Below, piece by piece: positions 1 to 10,267 of a stretch of DNA of 64,000 nt (positions are counted from its first letter, which is position 1; each line of letters starts with the position of its first letter). Both the position numbers and the translations under genes were made by a program. Origin of the DNA: Prorocentrum cordatum (lineage: Eukaryota; Sar; Dinophyceae; Prorocentrales; Prorocentraceae); the NCBI GenBank assembly GCA_963575745.1, contig CAUYUJ010017895.1, forward strand, positions 1 to 64,000, in the 5' to 3' direction. Under the pieces are notes generated by a model, which saw nothing but the letters and a program-made list of their open reading frames with translations, had not been told where the DNA came from and searched no databases.

Positions 1-230
1 GGTGCCGCGAGGGGTCAGGGCGCCCAAGATGGCCCAAGATGGCTCCCAGAGGGCCTCAGAGAGTCCAAGATGACCTCCAAGATCGTGCAAGATAGCCCAA
101 TATGGTTCAAGATGGCTATCAATATGCACCCAAGAGCTCTCAATACCGCCCCAGGACGGCCCCAAGTGCCCTCGGAGCTCCCCAAGGAAGCCCTCAAGAG
201 ACCTCCAGAACCATCAAAAACTTCGGCCAC
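1..230. repeat. CCAAGATGGC-type short interspersed repeats
   Basis: Degenerate copies of CCCAAGATGGCC / CCAAGATGACC are spaced every 10-25 bp. The same low-complexity family (GGCCCAAGAGGCCCCCAAGA) recurs at 20.4-20.95 kb, 27.36-27.8 kb and 39.1-40.2 kb. No gene is seen. 231-480 holds nothing recognisable. Confidence 0.6.
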
Positions 231-319
231 GCACCGAAACACTTTTTACCGAAAAGTGCGCGCTTGCGCGTTTTAGCCGCCGCGGGGGGGTGAAAAACCC
301 TGGGCCATAGGAGCCTCGG

Positions 320-1045
320 CCGAAAACTCCACACTCTACACCATTGGCCCAAAGATGCAAAATCGGGTCCTGCAGCTCGGGCGAGAGAGGTGAGTTATGT
401 TTCCATGGTTTTGGAAGGGCTTTCGGATTCTCACCTTTTGAAGCCAAGAACTGCCCAAAACAGCCCAAGAGACTCCAAAAATCATCCCAAGACGGCCCGC
501 TGCGAGAGCGTCCTCCTCCTCCTCCTCCTCCTCCTCCTCCTCCCTCTCCTCCCCCTCTCCTCCGAGAAGCCACGCGACCAGGATCCCCGAAAACCAGAAC
601 CCCCTGGAACTTTGAAAATTTCGATTTTTTTCGAAAATTTCGAAAATTCCAAACACTTTGAAAATTTCGAAAATTTCAATAATTTTGTAATTTTCAAAAT
701 TCCAATTGGTCGGGGAATCCGAGAAGCCACGCGACCAGGATCCCAGAAAACCCGAACCCCTGGAAGTTTGAAAATTTCGTTTTTTTGAAAATTTCGAAAA
801 TTCCAAACACTTTGAAAATTTCGAAAATTTCGAAAATTTCGAAATTCTCAAAATTCCCAGGGGCCGGGGAATCCGAAACCCAGGCAACCAGGAATTCGAA
901 AACCGCGCAAGGAATCCCGACATCCCTGAGATCTCCTCGAGAGGCGTCCGCGATTCCACTGCCCGAAAACTCCACACTCTACGCCAAGTCCAAAAATCAT
1001 CCCAAGACGGCCCGCTGCGAGGGCGTCCTCCTCCTCCTCCTCCTC

Positions 1046-1076
<31 letters not shown>

Positions 1077-1365
1077 TCCTCCGAGAAGCCACGCGACCAG
1101 GATCCCAGAAAACCCGAACCCCTTGGAAGTTTGAAAATTTCGTTTTTTTTTTTTCTAAAATTTCGAAAAAATTCCAAACACTTTGAAAATTTCGAAAATT
1201 TCGAAAATTTCGAAATTTTCAAAATTCCCAGGGGCCGGGGAATCCGAAACCCAGGCAACCAGGAATTCGAAAACCGCGCAATCCAGGCAACCAGGAATTC
1301 GAAAACCGCGCAATCCAGGCAACCAGGAATCCAAAACCCAGGCAACCAGGAGGAGGAGGAGGAAG
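320..1365. repeat. Diverged tandem duplication with CTC tracts and GAAAATTTC repeats
   Basis: The block beginning ATCATCCCAAGACGGCCCGC at 481 recurs at 996, a 515-bp shift. Both copies contain a (CTC)n run, the phrase CGAGAAGCCACGCGACCAGG and a run of GAAAATTTC units. The flanking phrase CGAAAACTCCACACTCTAC recurs at 321 and 964. The right end (about 880-1350) adds four short repeats built on CAGGCAACCAGGAATTCG. Open frames across this block are repeat artefacts. Confidence 0.8.
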
Positions 1366-1394
1366 AGAAGGAGAGAGGATGGATATGAAGTTGG

Positions 1395-1805
1395 ATACCG
1401 GTATCCCCCCCTCGTCGCCCATACCCCTCCCTCCCTCCCTCCTCCCTCCCTCCCCTCCCTCTTCTTCCTCCATGCACCTTCCCGTCCTCTCCTCCCCCCC
1501 ACCCCCCCCTCCTACCTCCTCCTCTTCCTCCTTCCTTCCTGCCCTCCTCTCCTCTTCCTCCTCCTCCTCATCTCCTCCCTCCTCCCTCCTCCTCCTACGC
1601 ATGCGGGCCGCTGCGGTCTGTCCGCGTGGAAACCCGTCGCCCCCGCGCCCGCGCGCGGCTCCCGCGACGGCAGCGACCTCTACTCCACCCCACGGCCTCA
1701 GAGTGTACTCTGAAGGGGGGGGGGAGCCACTCCTCCTCCTCCTCCTCCTCCTCCTCCTCCTCCTCCTCCTCCTCCTCCTCCTCCTCCTCGTCCTCCTCCT
1801 CACCT
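1395..1805. repeat. Pyrimidine-rich tract ending in (CTC)n
   Basis: 1395-1600 is an irregular CCTCCC/CTTCC tract. 1600-1720 is GC-rich unique sequence with no gene seen. 1727-1803 is an almost perfect (CTC)n microsatellite of about 25 units. Confidence 0.85.
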
Positions 1806-1811
1806 TAGGGA

Positions 1812-2043
1812 GCAACTCTTGGGAGGTCTGCGTCAGAACGCTTACGGGCCAGATGGCCCGATGAAGGAGACCATTAAGTCGGATTCGACTAGATTGAGCC
1901 TGGGACTAAACCTGATCAGCCGTATAGTTGGGATTCGACCAGATTAAGCGGGATTAAGCGGATCAAACGGGATTATGCCGGATCAGATAACTTTTGGATA
2001 TGCCAGCGACGATCGATGTCGAATTCAACCTCCCAGGAGTTGC
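1812..2043. mobile_element. Small TIR (MITE-like) element, copy 1
   Basis: The ends form a 16-bp inverted repeat with one mismatch: GCAACTCTTGGGAGGT at 1812-1827 and ACCTCCCAGGAGTTGC at 2028-2043. The interior carries short GGATTAAGCGGGATC-like repeats. A second copy with the same ends and a similar GGATTAAG/GGATCAGG interior lies at 34909-35120. No coding capacity is seen, so it would be non-autonomous. Confidence 0.6.
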
Positions 2044-2262
2044 ATCATGGCTTTCCAGACCTAGGAGCTCGAACGTAGATAACAACACCTTCGTGAAGCT
2101 GTTTTCTCTACGCTTTTGGAACTCGGGGGGGGCCCTCGCTGGGCCCTAGAAACGTACAAACACCACACAGGACGAAAAGCTCGTCCTGAAAAAGGGGTCA
2201 GGGCCTTCGGAGCTCCACGCTGTGAAGTAAACAAGGAAACGCCGTCATGGCTCTGGGACGCT

Positions 2263-3385
2263 CCTCCTCTCCTCTTCCTCCTTCGCCTCCTCCTCCTCCT
2301 TTTCCTCCTCCTCGTCCTCCTTTTCCTCCTCCTCCTCCTCCTCCTCCTTTTCCCCATCCTCCTCCTCCTCCTCCTCCTCCTCCTCTCCTCCTCCTCCTCC
2401 TCCTCCTCCTCCTCCTCCTCCTTCTCCCCCTCCTCCCCCTCCCCCCTCCTCCTCCTCCTCCTCCTCCTCTCCTCTCCGCCTCCTCCTCCTCCTCCTCCTC
2501 CTCCTCCTCCTCTCCTCCTCCTCCTCCTCCTCCTCCGCCTCCAGCTCCTCCTTCCTCTTCCTCCTCCCCTCATCCTCCTCCTCCTCCTCTCTCCTCCTCC
2601 TCCTCCTCCTCCTCCCCCTCAACCCCTCCTCCTCCTCCTCCTCCTCCTCCTCCTCCTCCTCCTCCTCTTCCTCCTCCTCCTCCTCCTCCTCCTCCTCCTC
2701 TTCCTCCTCCTCCCGCTCCTCGTCTTCCTCATCCTCCTCCTCCTCCTTCTCCTCCTCCCCTCTCCTCCTCCTCCTGCTCGTTCTCCAGCTCCAGCTCCTC
2801 CTCCTCCTCCTCCTCCTCCTCCTCTGCCTCCTCGTCCTCCTCCTCCTCCTCCTCCTCCTCCTCCTCCTCCTCCTCCCCCATCCCTCCCTCCTCCCCATCC
2901 CATTCTCCACCCTCCTCCTCCTCCTCCTCCTCCTCCCTCCTCCGTTTCGTCTTCCTCATCCTCCTCCCTCGCTCCTCCTCCCTCTGCCTCCTCCGCTCCT
3001 CGTCCGTCGTCCTCGTCCTCCTCCCCTCCTCCTCTCCTCCTCCTTCTCGCTCGTCCTCCTCCTCCTCCTCCTCTCTCTCTCTCCTCCTCCTTTTCCTCCT
3101 CCTCTCCTATTCCTCTGTTCTCCTCGTCCTCCTCCTTCTTGTCCCTCCTCCTCCCCACTACTAACCTCCTCCTCTCTCCGCCTCCTCCTACTCCTCCTCC
3201 TCCTCCATCCTCCTACCCTCCTCATCCTCCTCCTCCTTTCTCTTTCTCTTCCGTCCTCCTCCTCCTCCTTCTCCTCTGCTCCTCCTCTTTTCCGCCTCCT
3301 CCTCCTCCTCCTCCTCCTCCTCCTCCTCCTCCTCCTCCTCCTCCTCCTCCTCCCCCTCCTCCCTCTTCACCTCCTCCTCACCCTC
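2263..3385. repeat. 1.1-kb pyrimidine triplet tract (TCC/CTC-rich)
   Basis: Almost all bases on the plus strand are C or T, built from CTC/TCC triplets with scattered TTC, CGC, CTG and CAT interruptions. It is open in several frames on both strands (poly-Leu/Ser/Pro or poly-Glu/Arg/Gly), which is expected of such a tract and is not evidence of a gene. Confidence 0.95.
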
Positions 3386-3596
3386 TTCGAACGCCGTCCT
3401 TCCAGCGGCTGGCGCTAGTAGGCGCACGCTTGCGCAGCATAAAGACACCTGAGTGGCAGGAGCAAGCCAGCAGGCTTGTGGCTCGCAGCTGGCTTTGTAC
3501 CAGATTCTCCTCCTCGAGCGCCCAAGCGCTCCACTGCGGCGGCTCTGCCTGACCGAACTCCCCACACCACGAGCCTTTCCTGCCGCTTAGCCGAGA

Positions 3597-3635
<39 letters not shown>

Positions 3636-4136
3636 ATGTTGCTGCCAATGGTGGGTTCGCGAGTCCGCCGACACCAGTCCTGCCCCTCCACCGCCGGGCC
3701 CGTGGTGGAGGGGGGGGGTCAAAAGTGCGGGGTTGCCCGTCCCCGGGCAGCGGTGCATCCCCGCGGAGGCACCCGCCATCCCCCCCCAGGGCGGGTCCGA
3801 GAAGGCGCTGCACCTCCTCCGGTGTCCAAGATGCTCACAGCTCACGTCCCGAGGCCCTGCCGCCAGGCAAGGCTGGCGTGAGACGTTCTTCCCTTCTGCG
3901 GCCCTGCGCCGCGCTGCCGCGTACCTCCGCCAGCAAGGCCCGCCGCCGATCGACCACCGCCCGCCTCCCTCTTGTTCCAGCGCACCTCCCGTTGCCCAGG
4001 ACGCCTTGAAGGGGCCCAGGGACACACAACTCCCAGGACTCCCCATCCGTTTCCAGGTCTTTGTTGGGGGCACTGCGGGTACCAAGAGTGTCAGCCATAC
4101 AACGCACAGCTGGCACGAGGGCACTGGCCCAGAAGA
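3386..4136. other. Region downstream of the retrotransposon, no gene recognised
   Basis: GC-rich sequence with a (CTG)n microsatellite of about 12 units at 3600-3635 and a C-rich stretch around 3690-3800. The minus-strand retrotransposon may have its 3' UTR here, but its 3' end could not be located. The phrase GGGGCCCAGGGACACAC at about 4011 resembles sequence preceding the dispersed repeats at 13.7 and 35.35 kb. Confidence 0.5.
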
Positions 4137-4475
4137 TTAGTGCAGAGAAATGAACTCCCCCAGGGCTGTGCCGCTGACCTGCTGTGGGGAGTGAATTCTG
4201 CACTGCGTCATGGGGAGCTTGCCCTTGAGTAGGGCTCGCTTCTCTTTCGGATTTTCATTCGGCACACACCTCAACCTCAGCTTGATGGCTTTCTGAGTCC
4301 CAAAGGATCCACACCTGGAACAAAACACAACAGGGAAACCAGACTCCACGACAAAGGCGACGTGGAGGGAATGCCCGAAATGGCCAGGGGTCTTAAGCAC
4401 ATCCAGGAGGGAGGGATTCAGGCCAATGCAGGGGCCTTGGTGCGTGGTGACACAGTCCTGAGACATTGACTGCAT
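4137..4475 (-). pseudogene. C-terminal Cys-rich segment of ORF2
   Basis: Just before this segment the RNase H frame ends with HWRCSQCLRT (CxxC). A neighbouring frame continues with HSLHVAFVVESG, then FCSRCGSF and LRLRC, giving a probable zinc-binding C-terminal domain of the type found after RNase H in such LINEs. The frame change lies near 4440. Confidence 0.55.
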
Positions 4476-5170
4476 CGCCAGTGATCGATGTGCCAGTAAG
4501 GGATATGTGGAGACATACGGGACCTACCTCGAACACGGGGTCTCACAAACTCCTTATCCAGCACTCCAAAAAGATCACTGGGTGGGGGCCAGAGGGCAAG
4601 GACTTTCCCCATCCCCACAAACAGCTCCTTAAACTGGGCGACCGTGGAAACTACAGTGCCTGAAAACGCAGGGTCGAAATCGTGTGGCCTCGCCCCTTGT
4701 TTTGCGAGCCAGTCGGCATATTTATTTCCACACATGTCAGCTTTGTCACTCGCGCAGCTGGCAGAGTCGTCTGCTCTGTGGGCCTTCACCTTGTGGAAGG
4801 AAACCCATTCACCAATATCGAGAGTCGCGGCTACCTCGCGCCAAAAATGAGCGGCATCACACTTGGCCGCAAGAACCTGGTCAGGATGGGTTTGACCACG
4901 GAGCAACGCAGCGAAGTCCACGGCAAGCGGCTCTTTGGGCCCGTCGGTATCTTCGCGCTCCGTGTACAGATGCGCCATCATCATGGCAATTAGCTCTCCT
5001 ACTTTACTGCTTTGACCGAACACTCTGGGCACATACCCGCAAATGCCTCGGACGGAGTTCCCCTGGGCATCCACAATGCCAACCCCCCAACCCGCTCTCG
5101 CCAAGGTACCCCAGATTCGGCCGCAGGCATGATCCGCCCGAGTACAACTTATCACTGGGCGAGAAAGCAA
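4418..5170 (-). pseudogene. RNase H-like domain of ORF2
   Basis: The first strand is expected as (Y/F)TDGS. Here the preceding frame reads LYSGGSC, so the first catalytic Asp seems replaced by Gly. The chain switches frame at about 5110 and continues ARAGWGVGIVD, then KVGELIAMMMAH (catalytic Glu), AVDFAALL (second Asp), HKVKAHR and GNKYADWLAKQ (His and last Asp). The fold assignment is secure by motif order; activity is doubtful. Confidence 0.8.
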
Positions 5171-5449
5171 AGGGGTCCGTTTGCAGGCCTCCTTGGTAGA
5201 ACTTCACGTCCCACCTCTCTGCAGGTGGGTCGGCAGGAAGACGGACAAGCCAGCACCTGGTGAACAGTAAGCTGGATTCTCCAGCCTCACGCGCCTGCAA
5301 AATGGTGGCCTCTGAAAAGACCTCTTCTCTCTTGGTTTTGCCGTGAGCACACTGCCAGGCTCTGTGGAAAACAGTGCCTGGGACCCCGCAGCCGAACCTA
5401 CACTCGGGGGCCAACGAGTATCCCCAGGACCTGAGTTCCACCGCGGTCG

Positions 5450-7058
5450 GGACACAACCACCAAAAACTTGCATGGCAGCGCATACTTCCTTAGGCTCTA
5501 AATCATGTTTGCTAGCCAACACTTTAGCCGCCAGCTCCCACCACAAACCATGTTTATTAATCAGGTCGCTACAGGGGCTGGGGTGAGTGTGACACTTAAA
5601 CTTGGCAGTTTTCTGGAGCCTACTGTTCTTATACTGGGTCTCAAAACGCTCACTCATGAAAGCAGGGGCCAACTTCAGCACATCTAGGGTAACACCCTCG
5701 AGGTCGAGGAAGGAGGTAGGCCCCAGGACAGCCCGCCCCACCTCCCAGCACCAGAGGAGAACATCGCTGAGTGGCCCCTTGCTTTCTTTAAACCAGTTTT
5801 TACTCGCAGCCTTAGGGTTAAAAGTTTGCATTGCAGCCTGGAATAGCCTGGTCAGTACAGGTGGGCCTAGAACGTCATCATGTCGTCGAAGGAGGTCCTC
5901 TCGAGGACAGCTGGACATCCACCATTCTGAGCAGTATCTGACGATGCTCATGCTGGCCGCGTGGATGGGGTCCTTCACTCTAGTGAGAGCCCGCGCAAGT
6001 TCGGCGTTCAGCCCTTTCATAGACATGCCCATCGACTTTGAAACCTGAGCACGTAGCCTGTGTACTTGCGCAGGTGAGAACGCATGCGCATCTCCACCAT
6101 ACAGCGCCGTGGGGACCATATTTGTGATAACCAATCTTGGTTTGTGTCCACGATGTGTGAACTTCATAGTTGCCAACTTCTTTTTCTTGGTGAGCATCTT
6201 TCTCCATCTCATCGCTCGTGTCGTGTGAGCCATTGGATGAGATCTATGCTTACCGCCTGTGAAGTCGATGCCGAGATTGCGGAGACCATATTCACCAGGA
6301 CCTCCGAGTTTGCTCAGCATAGTTCTTGCCAACTCTGTCATCCTGCCCGACGAAGTAACCACGTTCAGCTTGTGCGTGGCCAACGGTAGTCCCAACTCCT
6401 TCTGTAGACGGTGGCCCACTCGATGCACATGTACTTTCATCTCTTGCAGTACTGTATGCATGGTGTCACCCCATTGGTGCTGTGAGAGGTCATCAACATG
6501 AAGGGATAACATACAAGTGGCATCGCCTCTCAAGTCCATCTCATCATTCATCATGGGGAGGAGAGCCATCTTAGCCTCAAATGTCGCACTGGCAGACCCT
6601 GCGACAATACCCCTCTGCGGGACAAGCGGGTCCATCAGCATGCCGCCATACTGAAGGTATCTGGGCCATTGATATGTCTGCACCGACATTCTTAGAACCG
6701 CTGTGGGAAAATTTGTAAGCGCGCTGTTGGACTCCAGCAGGTCCCACGGTACATGCTCGTAGAACTGGGGGAGGTCCCACATCACTGCAATGTAAAGGAG
6801 GCCCATGTTGTTTGAGCCCTCAGAAATCGCTGCCTGTCTCCATACCGTGTCACTTGGTCCTCTGCCTTGTGACATGCTGTATTGACCACCAAGGCCTTGG
6901 CATCTCTCCCAACGCCGTAGACGATGTCTCCACAGTCTTCCCAAGATGCGGGCTGGTGCCGGGTAAAACCCCAGTGGTCGTCTCCCACCAAGGGGCTTGT
7001 GATTCAACTGTACCACCAACTTCTGTGTCGAGTATGGGGTCTGACCGCACATCTCCAT
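5450..7058 (-). pseudogene. Reverse transcriptase domain of ORF2
   Basis: Motifs in order: KPLGGRRPLGFYPAPAR (RT motifs 1-2), WDLPQFYEHVPWDLL (motif A with the catalytic Asp), PLVPQRGIVAGSASATF (motif B) and LSLHVDDLSQ (motif C; the two Asp codons lie at about 6489-6494). The catalytic Asp residues are present, so the domain lost activity through frame breaks rather than active-site change. The connecting region to about 5200 ends with a Cys/His cluster (CRFGCG...HRAWQC). Confidence 0.88.
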
Positions 7059-7799
7059 TTTAAAAAAAGCAACTTGCCAAACACTGCACGAGATCGGTCA
7101 ACAAGAAGACTGTAGTGACGAGGACGCCACCCGTCAGGCTGACAAGTGTGAGTCTTGAAACGCTTGCTGATTTCTTTTACCAAGTCTGCACTAGGGAGCT
7201 CCATCACTGGCCTACGCTGGCCTCCGAATGTGGGTCGCGCAGTGCTGGGGCCGTCGCAGCCCCAAGCCTTCGCCCACTTCCCATGTTCGGCGGCCATGCG
7301 TGAGGACAATGAGCAACAATCCAGTGCGATGTCCGCTGGTCATTTGCGTTGAAGTCTTTGCGGTACGATGCGGTCCTTCATGTATCCGTGAGCTTGACGC
7401 GCACCTGCCTCCATTGACTGGTCGCACCACTCACTCCACTTCTTTCTGCGGGTGCTACTGCTGGAACAGACCACTCTGTCATGCCAAAACCTGCATAAGT
7501 CTAGCAACTTATCAATGTATACAATACCAACAGCGCCATCTGCAATAATAATACCTCCCACCATTCGGAGAAGCGAATTCCAGAACTTGGCGCCAGTCTT
7601 CCAGACTGCGTTGAAAGGGCTCTTCTTGTCAAGTTTCAACAACGATCTCACAAGTTGGTAGTAGTACGGCGTGAAACAGCCCTTGTCAGTCAGAACACGA
7701 ACTTCCTGCAACCTGTTGATAGCCCATGTTAGCGCTCTCTGAGGGTCCAGCTTGGAATATGACTTGGTCATGAGAACCTTACGCACAGGCACCTCCATC

Positions 7800-8775
7800 C
7801 ATTCAATAGGGGCACCGCCAGGAAGCCCACGACCATCATATCCTGTGACATGCCGCAGTTCTGTCCACGCCACATTCTGCCATGATTCATATGCTTCACT
7901 GAGAGGACTCATGCCCTCATTCAGCTGTTCACCATGCAACGTAAATTGGTCCTTGTAGCCTCCAACCTTCTCAAAGAACGAATCCAGGACGTTATCAGCA
8001 ATATCTTGACTAGGCTCTGGTTGAGTTGGTCCTACCACTCGTCGAGCGGGTGGCAGTTGAAACGGCTTGGCCACCCTGACCTTTTCCTCACCAGACCTGG
8101 CCTTGAACGTGATCTTGGCTGGGCGGTGAGGGTCCACTGGCACATCTGACAAAGTACGGATTCCCTTCACCATGTGATCTAAGCATTTGCTGATCAGACA
8201 GAACTCGATCGTGGAGGAACGCTCATTCATAACATAAGACGGGTGATCTCCATCGCCTCTCACAATGCCATCTAAAATGTGCAACGGTACAACTTCACCT
8301 ATGGCATGTGGGGGGTTGTTCCAGTCCCCATCCGATCAGGAACGGCGACTTGTGCACTAGCGCGGCCATCCCAAGACACCTGATCAGCTTTAGATTCCTG
8401 GGGGTGATGCCCTCACCAACATGCACGTATACCGTGCCAATCATAATAACTCCCAGCTCCGACGGTCGAATGTAACATCGCGCTGCTCGGCCAGGCTGGA
8501 GGCAACCATCATCAGGGGCCCAACTACCCAGGTGCGAACGTACCAAGATGCAGACACCCCCTGATGCTCGTCCTTTCTCCGCAGGCAGAGCAGGCCCTCC
8601 AATCATAGTCCATCCTCGCTTGGCCATCTTCTTCATGGTCTCCAGGAAACGAGCAGGGAGCAACCGATGTTCTTGAACCAGTATGACCGTCGAAGTTAAT
8701 CTTGGAAGAATATTCTCCACAGAGGTCAACGATGAAGCATTCACAGTGACCACTGAGAGGCTCTGAAACGTGCAC
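7800..8775 (-). pseudogene. APE-type endonuclease domain of ORF2
   Basis: The N-half reads LSVVTVNASSL, then LVQEHRL (the Q-E-H strand with the catalytic Glu), then GGVCILVRS. The frame breaks at about 8330 by one extra base exactly inside the conserved GDWN motif. In the next frame GDWNNP is followed by DGDHPSYV and then SSTIEFCLIS, the family's S-x-I-(D/E) motif. Together these mark an Exo/Endo/Phos-fold nuclease as used by APE-type LINEs. Confidence 0.82.
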
Positions 8776-8958
8776 GTCGGATTTGCTCCGATGCTGTTCT
8801 GGGAATCTCCCGCACGGTCGGTACCCTCGACACTCCTGGCTTCCTTGCCTGAGTGCGAGCAGTGCGTGCCGTGCGGGCCAGTATTTCCTCCCGCAGCATG
8901 ACGACGTATGCGTATTCTCGACGTTGTCCTTGATGTCAGCGCAGACGACGGCATATCA

Positions 8959-10095
8959 TCAAGAACATTGCTGCTCTTTCGCGCCTCCCTTGTCAAACGG
9001 GTGGGGTGGTTTAGCGCAACCTTTATTGCTGCTGAGGATGCCCTGGACACGCGAGCGGAGATTTGGGCCCTCAACCTTTCCCGAGCCAAAAGCTGAGGTA
9101 GATGAGCCTGACCCTGGAGACGGCTGCATTCCTGGAGACGACGGTGCTGCTGCTGCTGCTGCTGCTGCTGCTCCTTGCCCTCCAGAACCACCGCCAGGTA
9201 CTCCTCCGTCTTCAGTCTTACGTTGTTTCCCTTCAAGGCGCTTCTTCTGCTCTTCATGTTCAGCACGCAACTTGTCAGCACGTTCCTTGACATTTCCAAA
9301 CAGCATCTTTGTTGCATCTTGGATCAATGTTTTGAGCTGACGTGTTCTTGCCTGTGTCTCTTCCTTTTCCTGATCAGAGAAACCGACGTACTCAGACAAT
9401 CCAAAGAACTCATCAGACACCTCCTCGAACTCCCATTTGCCAGCCAGGACATCTGTAATATATACCTTGGTCGACTTCTGCAGCTCGGGATCTTTGACGC
9501 CCAGATGTAGTTCCTCGATCGCTTGCTTATACTCGAGTTCGTGTTGTTCGAGCTCGCCCTGCAGCCTTTGAATCTGATCGACGTGGTGCTCCAGCTGCTG
9601 CGTGACTCTGTCGAAAGCAGACACATGTTGCTGCAGAAGGCGCTCGAGATGTTGGACCTGTTTGTGTGCCTTATCAGCTTTAGTCTGAGCCGAAAGCTGC
9701 GGTGGTGGTGCCATTGCTTTCCTTTTTGCTGCCAGCTCCTTCTCATACTTGACTGCCTGCAGCTCATTTCCTGACTTCCGATGCAACACAATGTGCTGTT
9801 CCAAATCAGAGATAGTGAGCTCCTCTGGGCCCGTGAGTGCAGCGAAAGGCGACTTGGCGGACGCATCATTGTTCCCGAAAGTCTGAGCCCCAGGAATGCC
9901 TCCACCCTGTCTGCCTGTTTCAACTGGTTTGGGCCAGACAGGGACATCTGGCCACTTTGTGGGGGTGACCATCCCGCTGCCCGACCATGGAGCCTTGCAG
10001 TGCTTGCACCAGCTCCATTGGCATCGATTATTGCCACAATTGCATTTAGTACATTTCCAATACCAAGCAGAAGAGAAAGCATCACGAGGTGCCAT
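8959..10095 (-). CDS. Retrotransposon ORF1: zinc-finger and coiled-coil protein (378 aa)
   Basis: The ATG at 10095 is the first ATG after the leader relics; the frame is open further upstream but only from a GTG. Residues 11-36 hold a Cys cluster (C15-x2-C18, C30-x2-C33, with W13 and W29) resembling a RanBP2-like or zinc-ribbon finger, typical of nucleic-acid binding. About residues 100-330 are charged and Gln/Glu/Lys-rich with heptad-like spacing, probably a coiled coil. Near the C-terminus a run of Ala is encoded by a GCA/CTG-type microsatellite (about 9146-9178). The role is inferred: ORF1 proteins of LINEs bind element RNA and chaperone reverse transcription. The frame is intact, unlike ORF2. 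The stop overlaps sequence upstream of the endonuclease, which lies in another frame. Not sequence-matched to a named family. Confidence 0.75.
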   Translation of the reverse strand: MAPRDAFSSAWYWKCTKCNCGNNRCQWSWCKHCKAPWSGSGMVTPTKWPDVPVWPKPVETGRQGGGIPGAQTFGNNDASAKSPFAALTGPEELTISDLEQHIVLHRKSGNELQAVKYEKELAAKRKAMAPPPQLSAQTKADKAHKQVQHLERLLQQHVSAFDRVTQQLEHHVDQIQRLQGELEQHELEYKQAIEELHLGVKDPELQKSTKVYITDVLAGKWEFEEVSDEFFGLSEYVGFSDQEKEETQARTRQLKTLIQDATKMLFGNVKERADKLRAEHEEQKKRLEGKQRKTEDGGVPGGGSGGQGAAAAAAAAAPSSPGMQPSPGSGSSTSAFGSGKVEGPNLRSRVQGILSSNKGCAKPPHPFDKGGAKEQQCS

Positions 10096-10225
10096 CGCTG
10101 CCAAGTACAGGAGATAAAAGCCGATGTGTAATACGTGGTGGTGTCGAAACCGTGCGGCAAAGCCGCAGTACAGTACCGACGAAACTGTGGGGGCCGCGCA
10201 ATCCCCCTTGCCAAAAACTCTCGTC

Positions 10226-10245
10226 CTCTGAGCCACCGCTACGGA
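10226..10245 (-). other. Decayed second spliced-leader relic
   Basis: Directly after the intact leader the minus strand reads TCCGTAGC, then GG, then TGGCTCAGAG. Against the leader this keeps the first eight bases and the TGGCTCA block, with a small deletion of the T-run. Tandem leader plus relic is the known signature of cDNA that has been trans-spliced and reinserted more than once. Confidence 0.85.
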
Positions 10246-10267
10246 CTTGAGCCAAAATGGCTACGGC
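10246..10267 (-). other. Genome-encoded dinoflagellate spliced leader (22/22 match)
   Basis: Read on the minus strand, the 22 bases match the dinoflagellate spliced leader at every position, with G at the degenerate first base; the core is TAGCCATTTTGGCTCAAG. It is not an SL RNA gene: the base after the leader is T (TCCGTAGC), not the GT donor expected there. It therefore marks the 5' end of a reinserted trans-spliced cDNA. Confidence 0.95.

Larger units (their letters stand above)
4137..8790 (-). pseudogene. Retrotransposon ORF2 (endonuclease-RT-RNase H), frameshifted
   Basis: A polyprotein that would nick the target, copy the element RNA and degrade the RNA strand. Readable segments, each in its own frame: 8775-8331 (endonuclease N-half), 8329-7340 (endonuclease C-half and linker), 7310-7050 (linker before RT), 7058-5110 (RT and connection), 5110-4418 (RNase H-like) and about 4475-4137 (Cys-rich tail). 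The pieces are collinear and nearly abutting, so only small indels separate the frames. The original start is not clear because the frame upstream of the endonuclease overlaps the end of ORF1. Missing pieces are few, so decay is recent or assembly indels contribute. Confidence 0.85.
4137..10267 (-). mobile_element. Degenerate non-LTR (LINE) retrotransposon with APE endonuclease, RT and RNase H
   Basis: In minus-strand order: tandem spliced-leader relics (10267-10226), a short leader, ORF1 (zinc finger plus coiled coil), then an ORF2 broken over several frames. ORF2 reads as an APE-type endonuclease, a linker, RT motifs, an RNase H-like domain and a C-terminal Cys/His region. This is the domain order of LINEs that carry an RNase H. 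At least four frame changes interrupt ORF2 (near 8330, 7320, 7050 and 5110, possibly 4440), so the copy looks dead unless these are sequencing errors. The 5' end abuts a dispersed repeat (10268-10390). The 3' end and target-site duplication were not identified. Confidence 0.88.

Noticed and set aside
2116-3552. 478-codon plus-strand and several minus-strand open frames
   Set aside because: They read almost entirely as Leu/Ser/Pro or Glu/Arg/Gly runs produced by the TCC/CTC triplet tract; a triplet repeat keeps all frames open.
10246-10267. SL RNA gene
   Set aside because: An SL RNA gene needs a GT donor right after the leader and a downstream snRNA-like body. Here the leader is followed by TCCGTAGC and then retrotransposon ORF1.
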